NCBI GenBank assembly: GCA_022575985.1
Contig: JAKSXM010000007.1
Span: forward strand, 30,134,501-30,198,500
DNA: 64,000 nt
Reading direction: 5' to 3'
Origin: Anagrus nilaparvatae
Taxonomy: Eukaryota; Arthropoda; Insecta; Hymenoptera; Mymaridae
Both the position numbers and the translations under genes were made by a program. Below, piece by piece: positions 1 through 10,936 of the stretch; position 1 is the first letter of the stretch, and each line of letters opens with the position of its first letter. The notes beneath the pieces are model-generated. The model had not been told where the DNA came from and ran no database searches. It saw only the letters and a program-made list of their open reading frames with translations.

Positions 1-836
1 CTGTGTTGTTGTGGAAAAAATCTATTGCTCTATGTAATTCAATTAAAGGAATGTGTGTGTTTTTCATTATTGAAGAGTATCGTTTATCTAAACTATTTTT
101 TACTAGTTCTATTGGTACATTGGTGAATAGGCTAGATGCGTCAAGACTTATTAACATGTGGTTATCAGGAATATGGATTTGAGAAATTTTCTGGATAAAA
201 TGATAGCTATTTTTTATGTATGAGTCAGGTCTCTTAGTGCAGTTACTTAATAATGAATTAAAATACTTAGCAAATTTATTGGTATTTCATGATTAGTCAA
301 GTTGACAAACCAATTATTCCTATTTGTATTGTCAGATTCGTTGTTGTTGCAATCATTTTTATTGGGATTTATTATGGGATTGTTTGAGTATTGCACTTTG
401 CCCATTATGATGTCTAATTTATTATTGTTCTTTACAATCATTTTTTCATTCAGTATTTTTAAATGTGTGTCATATATGTTGTTTATGTGCGACACTAAGT
501 CAATACCTAAACGATCAATGAGAAAAAGCTCTAAGTTTTTAATGGCTTTTTTCAAAAAATTTACATGAATATTGATGTCATCAATTTCTAGGTTCAGTAA
601 TTTTTTCTGGAAAGTTTCCTTGGTTTTCTGGAAAAATTTGTTGCCATAATTACTAAAGAATTGTATATGCTTCAAATTTCCATGTATGTTTTGCAGATGT
701 TTTGGAAGTGTGTCATTTTCTCGACATGCTAATAAAAAGCGACGATGTGCACAGGCGATGGTAAATTTTCTTTTTGTACGTGTGAGTAATTTAACTTTGT
801 GATAAATGCTGTTGTCAAACGATGATTTAATAAATT
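1..836 (-). mobile_element. Inverted, truncated Penelope-like copy
   Basis: This stretch is the near-identical reverse complement of part of the Penelope-like element to its right. Positions 1-272 pair with about 2676-2405 and positions 273-836 with about 2103-1545, so about 300 bp of the RT region (2104-2404) is missing here. It runs off the left edge of the window and abuts the left pseudo-LTR exactly at 836/837. An inverted, truncated partner next to a direct pseudo-LTR is a known arrangement for Penelope elements. The reading frame of the N-terminal region is kept on the minus strand (675-247) but then enters the deletion. Confidence 0.9.
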
Positions 837-1447
837 CTTATTGATTACCTATATATGTATCCATACTCCGTCGATCAATATCTCATAGATGTCGTTAGTA
901 ATATAAATTATTGATTATTTACCTCACCAATACAAGCATTACTACTACATATACACAATTTAAAATTTTTATAAATTTAACTGTTAATCTACAAACAATT
1001 AAAACTCTGTGATAATAGCTTATTAAGACCAATTAATTTTAATTAATATATTAAATAATTTTAAAAACAACTTTCTGTGATATTATGTATATATATATTT
1101 TTAATCTTAAACAATGACATACGGTAAATATCCATAATTAATTCACAATTGATCATCTATGTACAAATTAGGTTAATTTCTTTATATATTTTTTTTACAG
1201 ATTTTTTAATCAGAAATATTAAAATTTTATATAATGACTGGACCCTTTACATCCTAATATTCATGTAATAATAATTTAAAATGTAAGAATTTAAAATTGT
1301 CAAATATTTTTATATACTTTGTGTAATATTACTAATTAAAAATTTCTATATAGATTTTGAAAAGGACCCCGAACTAGGGGTAGAAACGTCAATAAATAAA
1401 TAATTTAAATTGTACTCGATAAAAGGTCAAATTATTTTTATTTTCTA
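837..1447 (+). repeat. Left pseudo-LTR of the PLE
   Basis: This 611-bp direct repeat matches 3974-4585 almost base for base. It begins CTTATTGATTACC and ends in the A/T run before TTTTCTA. It holds a hammerhead-like motif near its 3' end. The following 38 bp lead to the ATG of the coding region. Confidence 0.9.
1355..1390 (+). ncRNA. Degenerate hammerhead-ribozyme-like motif, left pseudo-LTR
   Basis: A stem ACCCC/GGGGT with loop GAACTA is followed by GAAAC and GUC, which resembles stem II and the GAAA strand of the small hammerheads known in PLE pseudo-LTRs. The catalytic strand before the stem reads UUGAAAA instead of CUGANGA, so C3 and G8 are both changed and cleavage is unlikely. The assignment rests on the location plus half of the core. 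Confidence 0.4.
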
Positions 1448-1485
1448 TTCACTAAACTCGAGTAAAACTTAAAAAAATTATCATT

Positions 1486-3938
1486 ATGGAGCCTAGACCG
1501 AACAGCGCTCAGAGTTTACCATCAGAGTCAATTTCAAATACTTTTGAATTTATTAAATCATCGTTTGACAACAGCATTTATCACAAAGTTAAATTACTCA
1601 CACGTACAAAAAGAAAATTTACCATCGCCTGTGCACATCGTCGCTTTTTATTAGCATGTCGAGAAAATGACACACTTCCAAAACATCTGCAAAACATACA
1701 TGGAAATTTGAAGCATATACAATTCTTTAGTAATTATGGCAACAAATTTTTCCAGAAAACCAAGGAAACTTTCCAGAAAAAATTACTGAACCTAGAAATT
1801 GATGACATCAATATTCATGTAAATTTTTTGAAAAAAGCCATTAAAAACTTAGAGCTTTTTCTCATTGATCGTTTAGGTATTGACTTAGTGTCGCACATAA
1901 ACAACATATATGACACACATTTAAAAATACTGAATGAAAAAATGATTGTAAAGAACAATAATAAATTAGACATCATAATGGGCAAAGTGCAATACTCAAA
2001 CAATCCCATAATAAATCCCAATAAAAATGATTGCAACAACAACGAATCTGACAATACAAATAGGAATAATTGGTTTGTCAACTTGACTAATCATGAAATA
2101 CCAAAAAATGTGATTGATACTGTTGCCCTAGGGCAAAAATTTGCAAGCAGATCTAGTCTAAATAACAAGAATGCAATCAACACAATCAAAAACGTTGAAA
2201 ATCTCAAGAGTTTCTCACAATTTGGAATATCAATGGCTTCCTGGAAAAAGAATATCATAGGTTCAGTCTGACACAAACCGACACTGTACTACCTAAATTA
2301 TATGGCTTACCAAAAGTTCATAAAATCTACATCGATGAGGCAGGTTTAAGACGTTACAAACTTAGACCTGTACTTTCCACAATAAATACACCTACACATA
2401 AATTTGCTAAGTATTTTAATTCATTATTAAGTAACTGCACTAAGAGACCTGACTCATACATAAAAAATAGCTATCATTTTATCCAGAAAATTTCTCAAAT
2501 CCATATTCCTGATAACCACATGTTAATAAGTCTTGACGCATCTAGCCTATTCACCAATGTACCAATAGAACTAGTAAAAAATAGTTTAGATAAACGATAC
2601 TCTTCAATAATGAAAAACACACACATTCCTTTAATTGAATTACATAGAGCAATAGATTTTTTCCACAACAACACAGTCTTTCAATTCAATAATCAATACT
2701 ACAAACAAATACATGGCTCACCAATGGGCTCTGCAGTTTCCTCAATATTTGCTAATCTAGTTTTGGAGGATCTTGAGGAACACTGTTTGAGCCTACTAGA
2801 TTTTAAACCTGTATTTTTTGTCAGGTACGTTGACGACATATTAACATGTATCCCAAATAACAAAATAGAACATATTCTTGAAATTTTTAATTCATATCAC
2901 AATAGACTACAGTTTACTCATGAGACAGAAATTGACAATAGTATAAATTTTTTAGACATTAAATTAATTAGACAGAACAATAAATTGACACATAATTGGT
3001 ACAGAAAACCAACCTCATCGGGTAGATACTTGAATTTCAACTCAGCACACACAAAACATCAGAAAATAGGAATGATATATACATTAGTAGATAAAGCAAT
3101 ATTACTTTCTGATAAGAAATTCCACACAGATAACCTTGTAGTAGTTAAACAACTATTATTGAACAATGATTATCCCAACAAGTTCATAGACTACTACATA
3201 AGTAAAAGAATAAATACTCTTGAGTACAGAGCTGAGGATGACAACAACAATGAAAATGTGAGTTATGACATAGAAAAAAGAATTATAGCTAAGAAACCAA
3301 AGATATGCATTCCTAATATTGACGGTTTCTACAACAGTATGTCAGGTATGTTTAAAAAATATGATGTCATCACCATACCTATAATTGATAAAAGTAACAG
3401 TAGTCTAGTCATCAAAGCCAAAGATAAACTTAAAAAGGGTGAGAATACTAATGTAATATATAAGATAGAGTGTAATGAGTGTGATGCTACATATGTAGGC
3501 CAAACCAAACGTGAAGTATCTATACGTGTAGGTGAACACAAGGCTGGTGTTGATAGAGAGATTAAAAAAGAATTAGCTTTAGCCAAAGAAAAAGAAAAAC
3601 AACAAACTGGTAGTCATAGGGTTCTCAGAAGCCACATAAATAAGAAGGTTGAACCATCAAAAAATACCTTTGACAATAATGATAACAACACTCAGAAGAA
3701 AGACAATATACCACCTATTACTCAGCATTATATAGATACTAAACATAACTTTAAGTGGGAAAATTATCACATTTTGGACAAAGAACCTTCATATCACAAA
3801 CGCAGCACTTCTGAGGTCCTTCACATCAATACTCAAAAAAAGTCTATCAACCTACAAGATGATTCTAAAGGATTGTTCAAACCATATCTTTCTATAACTC
3901 ATAAAATGAAAAAAAGCAAGCATTTATTGTTTACATAG
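1486..3938 (+). pseudogene. PLE reverse transcriptase / GIY-YIG endonuclease, broken
   Basis: The first segment (1486-2271, about 261 residues) is the PLE N-terminal region. It stops at 2269-2271. The RT continues in another frame from about 2270 to 3938. RT landmarks are LYGLPKVHK near 2300, SLDASSLFTNVP near 2525, GSPMGSAVS near 2718 and the catalytic FVRYVDDI near 2816-2840. A GIY-YIG endonuclease follows: VIYKIECNECDATYVGQT near 3450-3505, then R and EH residues. The junction near 2262-2270 looks like a deletion rather than one lost base, because the region expected just before the RT fingers is very short. The 3' segment alone is open for about 555 codons. The element is not autonomous as it stands. 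Confidence 0.88.
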
Positions 3939-3973
3939 TGTTGCCATGACGACGCGACTTTGACGTCCGTATG

Positions 3974-4585
3974 CTTATTGATTACCTATATATGTATCCA
4001 TACTCCGTCGATCAATATCTCATAGATGTCGTTAGTAATATAAATTATTGATTATTTACCTCACCAATACAAGCATTACTACTACATATACACAATTTAA
4101 AATTTTTATAAATTTAACTGTTAATCTACAAACAATTAAAACTCTGTGATAATAGCTTATTAAGACCAATTAATTTTAATTAATATATTAAATAATTTTA
4201 AAAACAACTTTCTGTGATATTATGTATATATATATTTTTAATCTTAAACAATGACATACGGTAAATATCCATAATTAATTCACAATTGATCATCTATGTA
4301 CAAATTAGGTTAATTTCTTTATATATTTTTTTTTACAGATTTTTTAATCAGAAATATTAAAATTTTATATAATGACTGGACCCTTTACATCCTAATATTC
4401 ATGTAATAATAATTTAAAATGTAAGAATTTAAAATTGTCAAATATTTTTATATACTTTGTGTAATATTACTAATTAAAAATTTCTATATAGATTTTGAAA
4501 AGGACCCCGAACTAGGGGTAGAAACGTCAATAAATAAATAATTTAAATTGTACTCGATAAAAGGTCAAATTATTTTTATTTTCTA
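3974..4585 (+). repeat. Right pseudo-LTR of the PLE
   Basis: Direct repeat partner of 837-1447, beginning 36 bp after the stop codon of the RT region. After 4585 the two copies diverge at once, which marks the element's right boundary. Confidence 0.9.
4493..4528 (+). ncRNA. Degenerate hammerhead-ribozyme-like motif, right pseudo-LTR
   Basis: Identical to the motif at 1355-1390: stem ACCCC/GGGGT, then GAAAC GUC, with the CUGANGA strand replaced by UUGAAAA. Because both copies share the changes, they predate the duplication that made the pseudo-LTRs. Confidence 0.4.
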
Positions 4586-4611
4586 AAATATATAAAAATT
4601 AGAGATAATAT

Positions 4612-4745
4612 TTAACAAATTAAATTCTTACATTTTGAAATGATAATTACATAAATATTAGGTAAAGAGTCCAGTCATAATATAAAATTTTGATGTTTCT
4701 GATTAAGAAATCTGTAAAGAATATATGTGAAAAATTAACCTAATT
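4612..4745 (-). repeat. Diverged inverted match to the pseudo-LTR interior
   Basis: Reading the minus strand here gives a diverged version of pseudo-LTR positions about 4310-4460, for example the block CCAGTCATAATATAAAATTT against AAATTTTATATAATGACTGG with a few changes. The right pseudo-LTR and this stretch could form a long imperfect hairpin. It may be an older PLE-derived end or the target in which the PLE inserted. Confidence 0.6.
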
Positions 4746-4935
4746 AGCACATATTTCTCATTTCTTGTCTCGCATATTTCTCATTTTTCCCTGATAATTT
4801 AATCTAGGAATATTTTAACTCTGTTTTACATGAAATCCTCATAGGGTCAAAAAGTTAAAAAATTAAATTTTACCATAAGCTATTATTGCAATTTGAAATT
4901 AATAAAATAATTAAGAATAACTTTTTATTTTTCAG

Positions 4936-5305
4936 GATATGTTCACTGTTGAAAATGAATGGATATCGCTTATTGAATTACTAGAAGAACAAATTTTAAA
5001 AATAAATAGTAATAATAAAACAAAATTTTTTTTCGAACAAATTTTGCTTGGTAAATATTTCTCTTACTATTACAAAAAAAAATTTTATTTTAAACTATTT
5101 TTATATCAATTATATAATTTCAGAGGCCTTAAAATATGTTGCTGAAATTTTTCCCTTGAAATCGTTACACTTTATTTTACCGAAAGATAATGGAGAAATC
5201 TTTGAAAAATTTTCAGAATCATGTAGTAATATTGTTCATGCAGAGCATGTTAGATCATTAATTATGGAAACTGGCCGTCAGTTATTATTAACATTAAATT
5301 TGTAA
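4936..5305 (+). CDS. Two terminal exons of an unidentified, possibly host, gene
   Basis: A polypyrimidine tract and AG (4934-4935) precede an open exon 4936-5050. A GTAAAT donor at 5051 and a TTTCAG acceptor ending at 5123 remove a 73-bp intron, and exon 5124-5305 continues in frame (phase 1) to a TAA at 5303-5305. The exons give about 98 residues of ordinary amino-acid mix, with a hydrophobic-helical C-terminus rich in Leu. An ATG lies 3 bases inside the first exon, but the preceding acceptor suggests that upstream exons exist or existed. Those would lie to the left, where the PLE now sits. I do not recognise the protein. It could equally be a transposon exon. Confidence 0.45.
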
Positions 5306-5375
5306 AGTTTAAATTTATTATTATTGTGATTTAGTTTATTTTGTATTAAGAGTAAAATAATGTACATTAGCTTAA

Positions 5376-6084
5376 GGAGGGCGGGTCCTTTACAGACAAG
5401 AAGAAAAAAGGACTTTCGTTTGATTTTTTCGAGTAGAAATAATTAACTTCGTCACATGAAAATTGTTGCAAATAAAAGATAATTTATTAAAGAATAAAAT
5501 TTTATTATTATTTTTTTTTATATTATAGATGGCGCTGATGGTTTCTATCACCGCGTTAAACCTTTTTTTGCTTGCGTGCAGTCTAGCGGCTGCCAGGATC
5601 ATCTTAAACACACGAAACTAAAAAATTTTATTTCTTTAATCATATATTTTCCATATGAATGGAGCAAAATTTTTATTTTTCAAAATTTAAAAGTTTATTC
5701 AACTCCAAAAAAGAAAAAATACTGAGTTTTCAGTGTGTTTTTTCCTTTTGTTAATAAAAAAATTTGGAAACCATAATTCAAAATCCATTTCCTTCATATT
5801 CTTAGAAATATTATCAGTAATATTTACATAAATTTTCGTGATGATTGGTTGAGTAAATTTTGAGCTAAACTGCACGCAAGTTGAAAAGAATTTTTTTTTC
5901 CGAAACAGCAAATTTCAGCGCCATATTTAATTTATCAAAAAAAAAAAAAAAAAAAAAAATTGTATTTTTAAATAAATTTGCTTTCATTCGCAAAAATTTT
6001 CAAGTGTTTAAGTTAATTTTTTCTACCCGAAAATATAAACAAAAATCCCTGTTTTTGCTTTTGTATGTAAAGGACCCACCCGCC
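5376..6084. mobile_element. 709-bp MITE flanked by TTAA
   Basis: TTAA at 5372-5375 and 6085-6088 flanks imperfect terminal inverted repeats of about 130 bp. The left end is GGAGGGCGGGTCCTTTACA and the right end, read inward, GGCGGGTGGGTCCTTTACA. The interior is AT-rich without a long ORF. The TTAA duplication fits a piggyBac-type mobiliser, but the terminal bases are not the usual piggyBac ones, so the superfamily is open. Confidence 0.75.
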
Positions 6085-6286
6085 TTAAAACAAAAAAACT
6101 AAAATTTTCAATTGTTACTAACATTATCAAGTCTTAAAAGCATTATAAGATTAAGTTTAAAAAATTGTAAACCTTATTAATATAATACAAAATCATTTGA
6201 GATCATTACGTTGATATAAATTTATTGTATAATAGGAATAAAATAATATTGAAATATAAAAAAAAGAATTCATATACAACCTCATA

Positions 6287-7420
6287 AAAAACGCTGCCAA
6301 GTAATTGTTACTATGGTAACAATAATAAAATATTTTTAATCGTCTATTTTTCCTAGTAAAAACGATAATTCTAGATATTAGTATTTTCATAGAAAATAAT
6401 TAAGTACTACGTCCCAAAAGAATAAAAACATTGCTGTTTTTTTTATTTTTTGATGCAAAAAATTTTCAAAAAATTAAGTATCAATTGGAGATATCTAGTA
6501 AAAACGATAATACTATATATAAGTACTTTCATAGGAAAAAATTAGGTGCTGCGTCCAAGAAAAAAATAAAAATTGGCGTTTTTTATATTTTTTGGAGGCA
6601 AAAATGTTGAAACAAAAATTTCAAAAAATTATGTATCAGAATTGACATAATGAGAATAAACGATAATTCTGGTTATTAGTACTTTCATAGAAAAAAATTA
6701 AGTACTATACGTCCAAAGAGAAAAAAATATGGTGTTTTCTTAATTTTTATATAAAAAATTTTTAAGAAAAAAAATTCGAAAAATTACGTATCAGATGAAA
6801 AAATCATTTAAAAATGATGATTCTAGATATTCGTACTTTTATAGAAAGAAATTAAGTACTACGTCCTACAAAAAAAAAAAAATTGGCGTTTTTCGTATTT
6901 TTTGGTGGCAAAAATTTTGAGACAAAATTTTTCAAAAAATTACGTATCCGAATCAAAATTTGACTATAAACGATATTTCTAAAACTAGTACTTACATAGA
7001 AAAAAAATTAAGTACTAAGTCCAAAAAGAAAAAAAAATTGGTGTTTTTTGTATTTTTTGGTAAAAAAAATTTTCAAAAATAAATTATAAGATTCAAGATA
7101 TCGAGTAAAAACGATACTTCTATATATTAGTACTTTCGTGGAAAAAATGAAGTATTACACCCAAATTAAAAAAAAAAATTTGTATTGAGATTTTTTGGTG
7201 AAAAAAATTTTGAAAACAAAATTAGGTCTTAATACCATAATGGCTATTAAATATCACCAGTTAAAGTTACATACATACATACATACATATACACACACAC
7301 ACACACACAAAAGCAAATTTTAAAAACCGGTTTTTAGCTTCCTAAGGTCTCAAAACGTGCTTATATACCAAAAAATCAGAAATCAAAATTTACAACCTAA
7401 AAACTTATAACCTGTTTGTG
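6287..7420 (-). repeat. Array-bearing dispersed repeat, copy 1
   Basis: About seven diverged units of about 145-155 bp. The consensus has an AAGTACTACGTCC block, an A-run, TTGGCGTTTTT, then TTTTTTGGTGGCAAAAATTTT and a TAGTACTTTCATAG block. One edge carries AAAAACGCTGCCAAGTAATTG (6288) and the other a CA/GT microsatellite followed by CAAAACGTGC. The same parts occur in reverse order and orientation at 26240-27900, and partly at 63240-63600, so this is one dispersed element and not a locus-specific satellite. No coding potential is visible. Confidence 0.7.
7269..7308. repeat. (CATA)n/(CA)n microsatellite
   Basis: CATA repeats followed by CA repeats, inside the edge of the dispersed repeat. The opposite copy has the equivalent GT run at 26369-26400. 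Confidence 0.9.
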
Positions 7421-8489
7421 TAAACACAACCTAAATGCATGGGACATGTTTACTTCCAGATGAGGGCTAGGTATAATACAAATGTTACTCAACATTACAA
7501 TACAGTTTTGTATTCTTATAATTTGTAATTATCACCTCACTAGCTGTTAAGATTCCAAACCTGAAATATTCTAAGTCCCTTAATCGATATTATTCCAAGT
7601 CCCCGAACCTGAATTATTCCAAGTCCCTAAATCGATATTATTCTAAAAGTCCTTAAGCCCAGATTTTTCAAAGTCTTTTAAAAGTATTTTATTTATTTAT
7701 ATATACTTACCTAATTATTTTAAGTCTCATTTGACCCCCCCCCTTAAATAGGACAAATTTGACCCCCCCTTAATTTTCAAGTTTTGAAGTTCCCCCTCCC
7801 TATAAACATGTTCCATGTCAAAACAATGGTTCATCTAGGAGGAACCAAAAAGAGTCAGATATTGATCAAATATTGATAGATTATTTGAATAGAATTTTCT
7901 GATAAATCCAAGTGCAATACATTAATTTCATGATTCAAACTCTATAATTATTAACCACTCAACTCCTAATGCAAGGTCCTAATCGAAGCAGTTTGTCAAA
8001 TTAACAGGAAAGTAGCCCTGAGCAGGGGCTAGCACTGGCAACCACCCTCAGTTATTCTAGTGATCAACATCAGAAAGGGTAATAATTGTAAAGATTATTA
8101 TTACAGATTATTATTAATATTTTTTCTGTTTTGCTTACCTGAATGAAATGCTTAATATAAATTTTTCAATGGTATTTTTTATGTATTTTTGTTAATTTAA
8201 TTAGATAAATTATTATAATTCAGAGGTAAGTTGCCATTTTTATAAAAAGTAATAAAAATTAAGCTACGAGACCGCGACTCCTTTTTCAACATTACTTTTG
8301 GCAATGAGGCGCGAGAATGATATGTTTACGCTTTTTCGTTAACCCATTTTATGTGTTATACAATAATAAAAATTAAAAATAAATAAATTTGGCTTTAAAA
8401 ATAATATTTAAATGTTCAATTCACCTAAGAATACTGAAGTCAGTATCTCGCATTTTAAAATTTTGGGGTTAGTTTTTAAAAAACATCGA
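7421..8489. other. Non-coding AT-rich stretch with short internal repeats
   Basis: No credible gene. At 7545-7680 there are four or five degenerate units of about 35 bp built on ATATTATTCCAAGTCCC, and at 7725-7800 two blocks of TTTGACCCCCCC. The latter resemble the C-run ends of the hAT-related element at 34797 but lack its terminal repeats. Confidence 0.5.
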
Positions 8490-8946
8490 CTAGAGTGTAA
8501 ATTTTAAATTTACACCTTATAAGTAGTAAATTTAAAACTACACTATACGCAAAAAGTGTAACCGTAAAAATTTACTACTTATAAAGTGTATATTTAAAAT
8601 TTACTACTTATAAGGTATTAAGGTGTAAATTTTTAGGTGAATTTACACTTTACGATTTAGAGAGTACATCGCATTAACAATCATCAATACCTTACATGTT
8701 AGGAAATGTTGAAAACTCATGTTGAAAACTCAAAATCAAATACATCAAAAAGCTCAAAGTTATTATTATATTTCGTGCATAATCTTATTGTAACAGATTT
8801 AATAACAAAAAGATACCTAAAAAAAGGTAATTCAAACGTAAAACATGGATTTCTTAAAATTCTTGTAGAGACATGCAGTAGAATTGTACATAAAGTTGTT
8901 AATAATAATTATAATTATTAACAGAAAATAAAGCAAGGTTATTATA
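8490..8946 (+). mobile_element. Unclassified dispersed repeat with short ORF, copy A
   Basis: From about 8590 this matches the reverse complement of 10587-10931. It begins with repeated AAATTTACTACTTATAAGG blocks and ends AATAAAGCAAGGTTATTATAG. Copy A has about 100 bp of additional ACTACTTATAA-type repeats upstream. It has no inverted ends and no poly-A tail. An AATAAA lies just upstream of the shared 3' end, as in a terminal exon. Confidence 0.65.
8706..8921 (+). CDS. Small ORF of the dispersed repeat, copy A
   Basis: A 71-codon ORF with lysine/serine-rich N-terminus, then a hydrophobic core (LLLYFVHNLIVTDLITKRYL) and an Asn/Tyr tail. Copy B keeps the last about 55 residues and the same stop. 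Three of the few differences between the copies change the residue (F/S, G/V, H/P), so there is no sign of purifying selection. I do not recognise the protein. Confidence 0.3.
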   Translation: MLKTHVENSKSNTSKSSKLLLYFVHNLIVTDLITKRYLKKGNSNVKHGFLKILVETCSRIVHKVVNNNYNY

Positions 8947-9255
8947 GGTATATAGGGGGGTTTTTAATAACTTTATATTTCCCCCTAGCGCCCCCATAGG
9001 CTCCCCAAAGATATGAAAAATTTTTTCTTTCAAAAAAATGAAAATTGAACTATATACTCATGTTTTTTGGGACGCTGAAAACAATTATGGATATAAAAAA
9101 TGTTTTCAACCAACGTTTGGCCCTCTGGATAGCCCCTGAGCCCCCCAAACAGGTTAAAAATATTTTATTACGAAAATTAAAATTCATAGTATATTCTTGC
9201 ATTTTTTAGGACGCTGAAACAAAAAATGAATGTAAAAGATTATATGTTTTAAAAA
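8947..9255. repeat. Two diverged direct repeats of about 140 bp
   Basis: The block TTTTTTGGGACGCTGAAAAC at 9063 recurs as TTTTTAGGACGCTGAAAC near 9203, and each is preceded by a C-rich GAGCCCCCCAAA-type block and an AAAATTGAAAATT run. No coding signal. Confidence 0.6.
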
Positions 9256-9269
9256 GGGGTTGAAAGAGC

Positions 9270-9905
9270 TTAAAGAAGATTGTTTATTTTTGAAGAATTT
9301 TTTAGAAATTTAATTTCTGGTTTGAAGTAGGCTCTCTGAATTAAATAAATCCATGTTAACCTAGATCTATTGATTTCTTGGACTGAGGGAGAATAGACAA
9401 TTGAAAAATCATACTCTAAGTTGAACCATTTACTGGAAAATAATTCAGATTTGTTGGTAACTTTTTTTGATTTTAAGAGTATTTTATGAATAAACCTTAT
9501 GACGTAAGCTGATATTCTTAGTAATTTAGATAAATCTGAATATTTTTCCAATAAATCCCAAACTTTGATTTTTTTTTGTTTTTTATTTTTGAATGATATA
9601 TTTAAACTAGAGCATAAGGTTGAGACACCTTTTATTTGTAGAGCTTTTTTATTGCTCATTATTAAGTTAGGATCTAAAATTAATGTATTTCCCTCCCACC
9701 ACAATGGGTGGTTTATTAATTCAGAGGGAGGAATTCCACGGGAAATACAATCAGCAGGGTTGTTTTGAGATCTGACATGGTTCCAAAACGCCTGAGGAAC
9801 TAGAAAATGAATGTTCGAGCACTTATTTGCAATGAAAGGTGGCCACTTTGACGGGTGGTCACTTAGCCAGTGTAGAACATCCATTGAATCAGTGAACAAA
9901 AACAA
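9270..9905 (-). pseudogene. BEL/Pao pol: RNase H end and region before integrase
   Basis: The 211-residue frame carries TDSMDVLHWL (RNase H DS motif and following tryptophan), then NPADCISRG, the conserved BEL/Pao block after RNase H, and HPLWWEG. It follows the RT in the same strand after a broken stretch (9906-10044) where the first RNase H aspartates would lie. Coding similarity ends at about 9256 with no integrase. Copy 2 has the matching segment at 25169-25825. Confidence 0.85.
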
Positions 9906-10044
9906 ATTATTAAAGGCAGTTTTAGAGCACGCAAAACCTTAACAGTCAACCTTGCTAATAAAGCAGCAGTACAGAGTTCCAATTTTCTTTTGATTTTGCT
10001 TGAACTAGATTAATTGCAATTTTGTCATTATACGTAACCTTTAA

Positions 10045-10586
10045 TTAAACACAAGCTCCATAAGCAATTTTTAAAGCATCAGCAAAACCAAGTACCTCAA
10101 ATTGAGCATCCAGATAGAAGTTTAGACATCTTTTTACTTTAATATTATTCAAAATTGGAATCTGTGTGTACCAAGTTAGAAATTCCGAACTTAAATCAAT
10201 TGGCACAATATCTTCCCAATCGAGTTTTGTAAGCCAAAGCTTTTGGATGAATGCTTTAGCAGTTATAACTACAGGGGCTAACCAGCCTAAAGGATCGTAT
10301 AGTTTAGCTATTGATGATACTACTTTACGTTTTGTTATGTTACCTTCATATTTATCAATTTTTATTTTAATGGAAACGTAATCCTCCTCAGGGTACCAGT
10401 TTAAGCCAAGCAATCCAAAACAGGAGGCCACTGACTCTGCAATCATTGGACAAGGGAAATTTAGTAATTTTTTGTCATTTGCGACCCATTTTTGTAAATT
10501 CATACCACCCATCTTGCAGATACCTATCAGTTCTTTTTGTTTACTTAAGGCTTCTGATAATGAGTGGCCTCCCGAAAGTGTATCAG
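10045..10586 (-). pseudogene. BEL/Pao pol: RT thumb/connection segment
   Basis: Reads on from the RT palm after the inserted repeat: SGGHSLSEAL, then LLGLNWYPEEDY, KRKVVSSIAKLYDPLGWLAP and AKAFIQKLW, all characteristic BEL/Pao RT-connection blocks. A stop at 10045 separates it from the RNase H part. It pairs with 24800-25168 in copy 2. Confidence 0.85.
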
Positions 10587-10931
10587 GCTATAATAACCTT
10601 GCTTTATTTTCTGTTAATAATTATAATTATTATTAACAACTTTATGTACAATTCTACTGCATGTCTCTACAAGAATTTTAAGAAATCCTGGTTTTACGTT
10701 TGAATTAACTTTTCTTAGGTATCTTTTTGTTATTAAATCTGTTACAATAAGATTATGCACCGAATATAATAATAACTTTGAGCTTTTTGATGTTTTTGCT
10801 GATATCATACAGAGTTTTCGTAAGTTAACATGTAAGGTATTGATGATTGTTAATGCGATTTACTCTCTAAAGCGTTAAGTGCAAATTCACCTAAAAATTT
10901 ACACCTTAACACCTTATAAGTAGTAAATTTT
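10587..10931 (-). mobile_element. Unclassified dispersed repeat with short ORF, copy B
   Basis: A 345-bp insertion in the RT of BEL copy 1. ATCAG at 10582-10586 and 10932-10936 forms a 5-bp target-site duplication, since the uninterrupted gene would carry it once. Read on the minus strand it begins AAAATTTACTACTTATAAGG and ends AATAAAGCAAGGTTATTATAG. It lacks inverted ends and a poly-A tail. The small ORF of copy A is retained at 10808-10614. Confidence 0.7.
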
Positions 10932-10936
10932 ATCAG

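Larger units (their letters stand above)
837..4585 (+). mobile_element. Penelope-like element (PLE) with pseudo-LTRs
   Basis: A retroelement unit made of a left pseudo-LTR (837-1447), one degenerate RT/GIY-YIG coding region (1486-3938) and a right pseudo-LTR (3974-4585). PLEs encode a telomerase-related reverse transcriptase fused to a GIY-YIG endonuclease and often sit as partial tandems, which yields LTR-like direct repeats. The two repeats here are almost identical, with one extra T in a homopolymer of the right copy, so the insertion looks young relative to its surroundings. Confidence 0.9.

Noticed and set aside
302..568. 88-codon hydrophobic ORF, also at 2081-1815 on the minus strand
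   Set aside because: Antisense of the Penelope N-terminal region in both copies; its repetition is explained by the inverted partner.
4612..4745. Possible true LTR hairpin of the Penelope element
   Set aside because: The match to the pseudo-LTR is diverged while the two pseudo-LTRs are nearly identical, so it is not part of the same insertion event.
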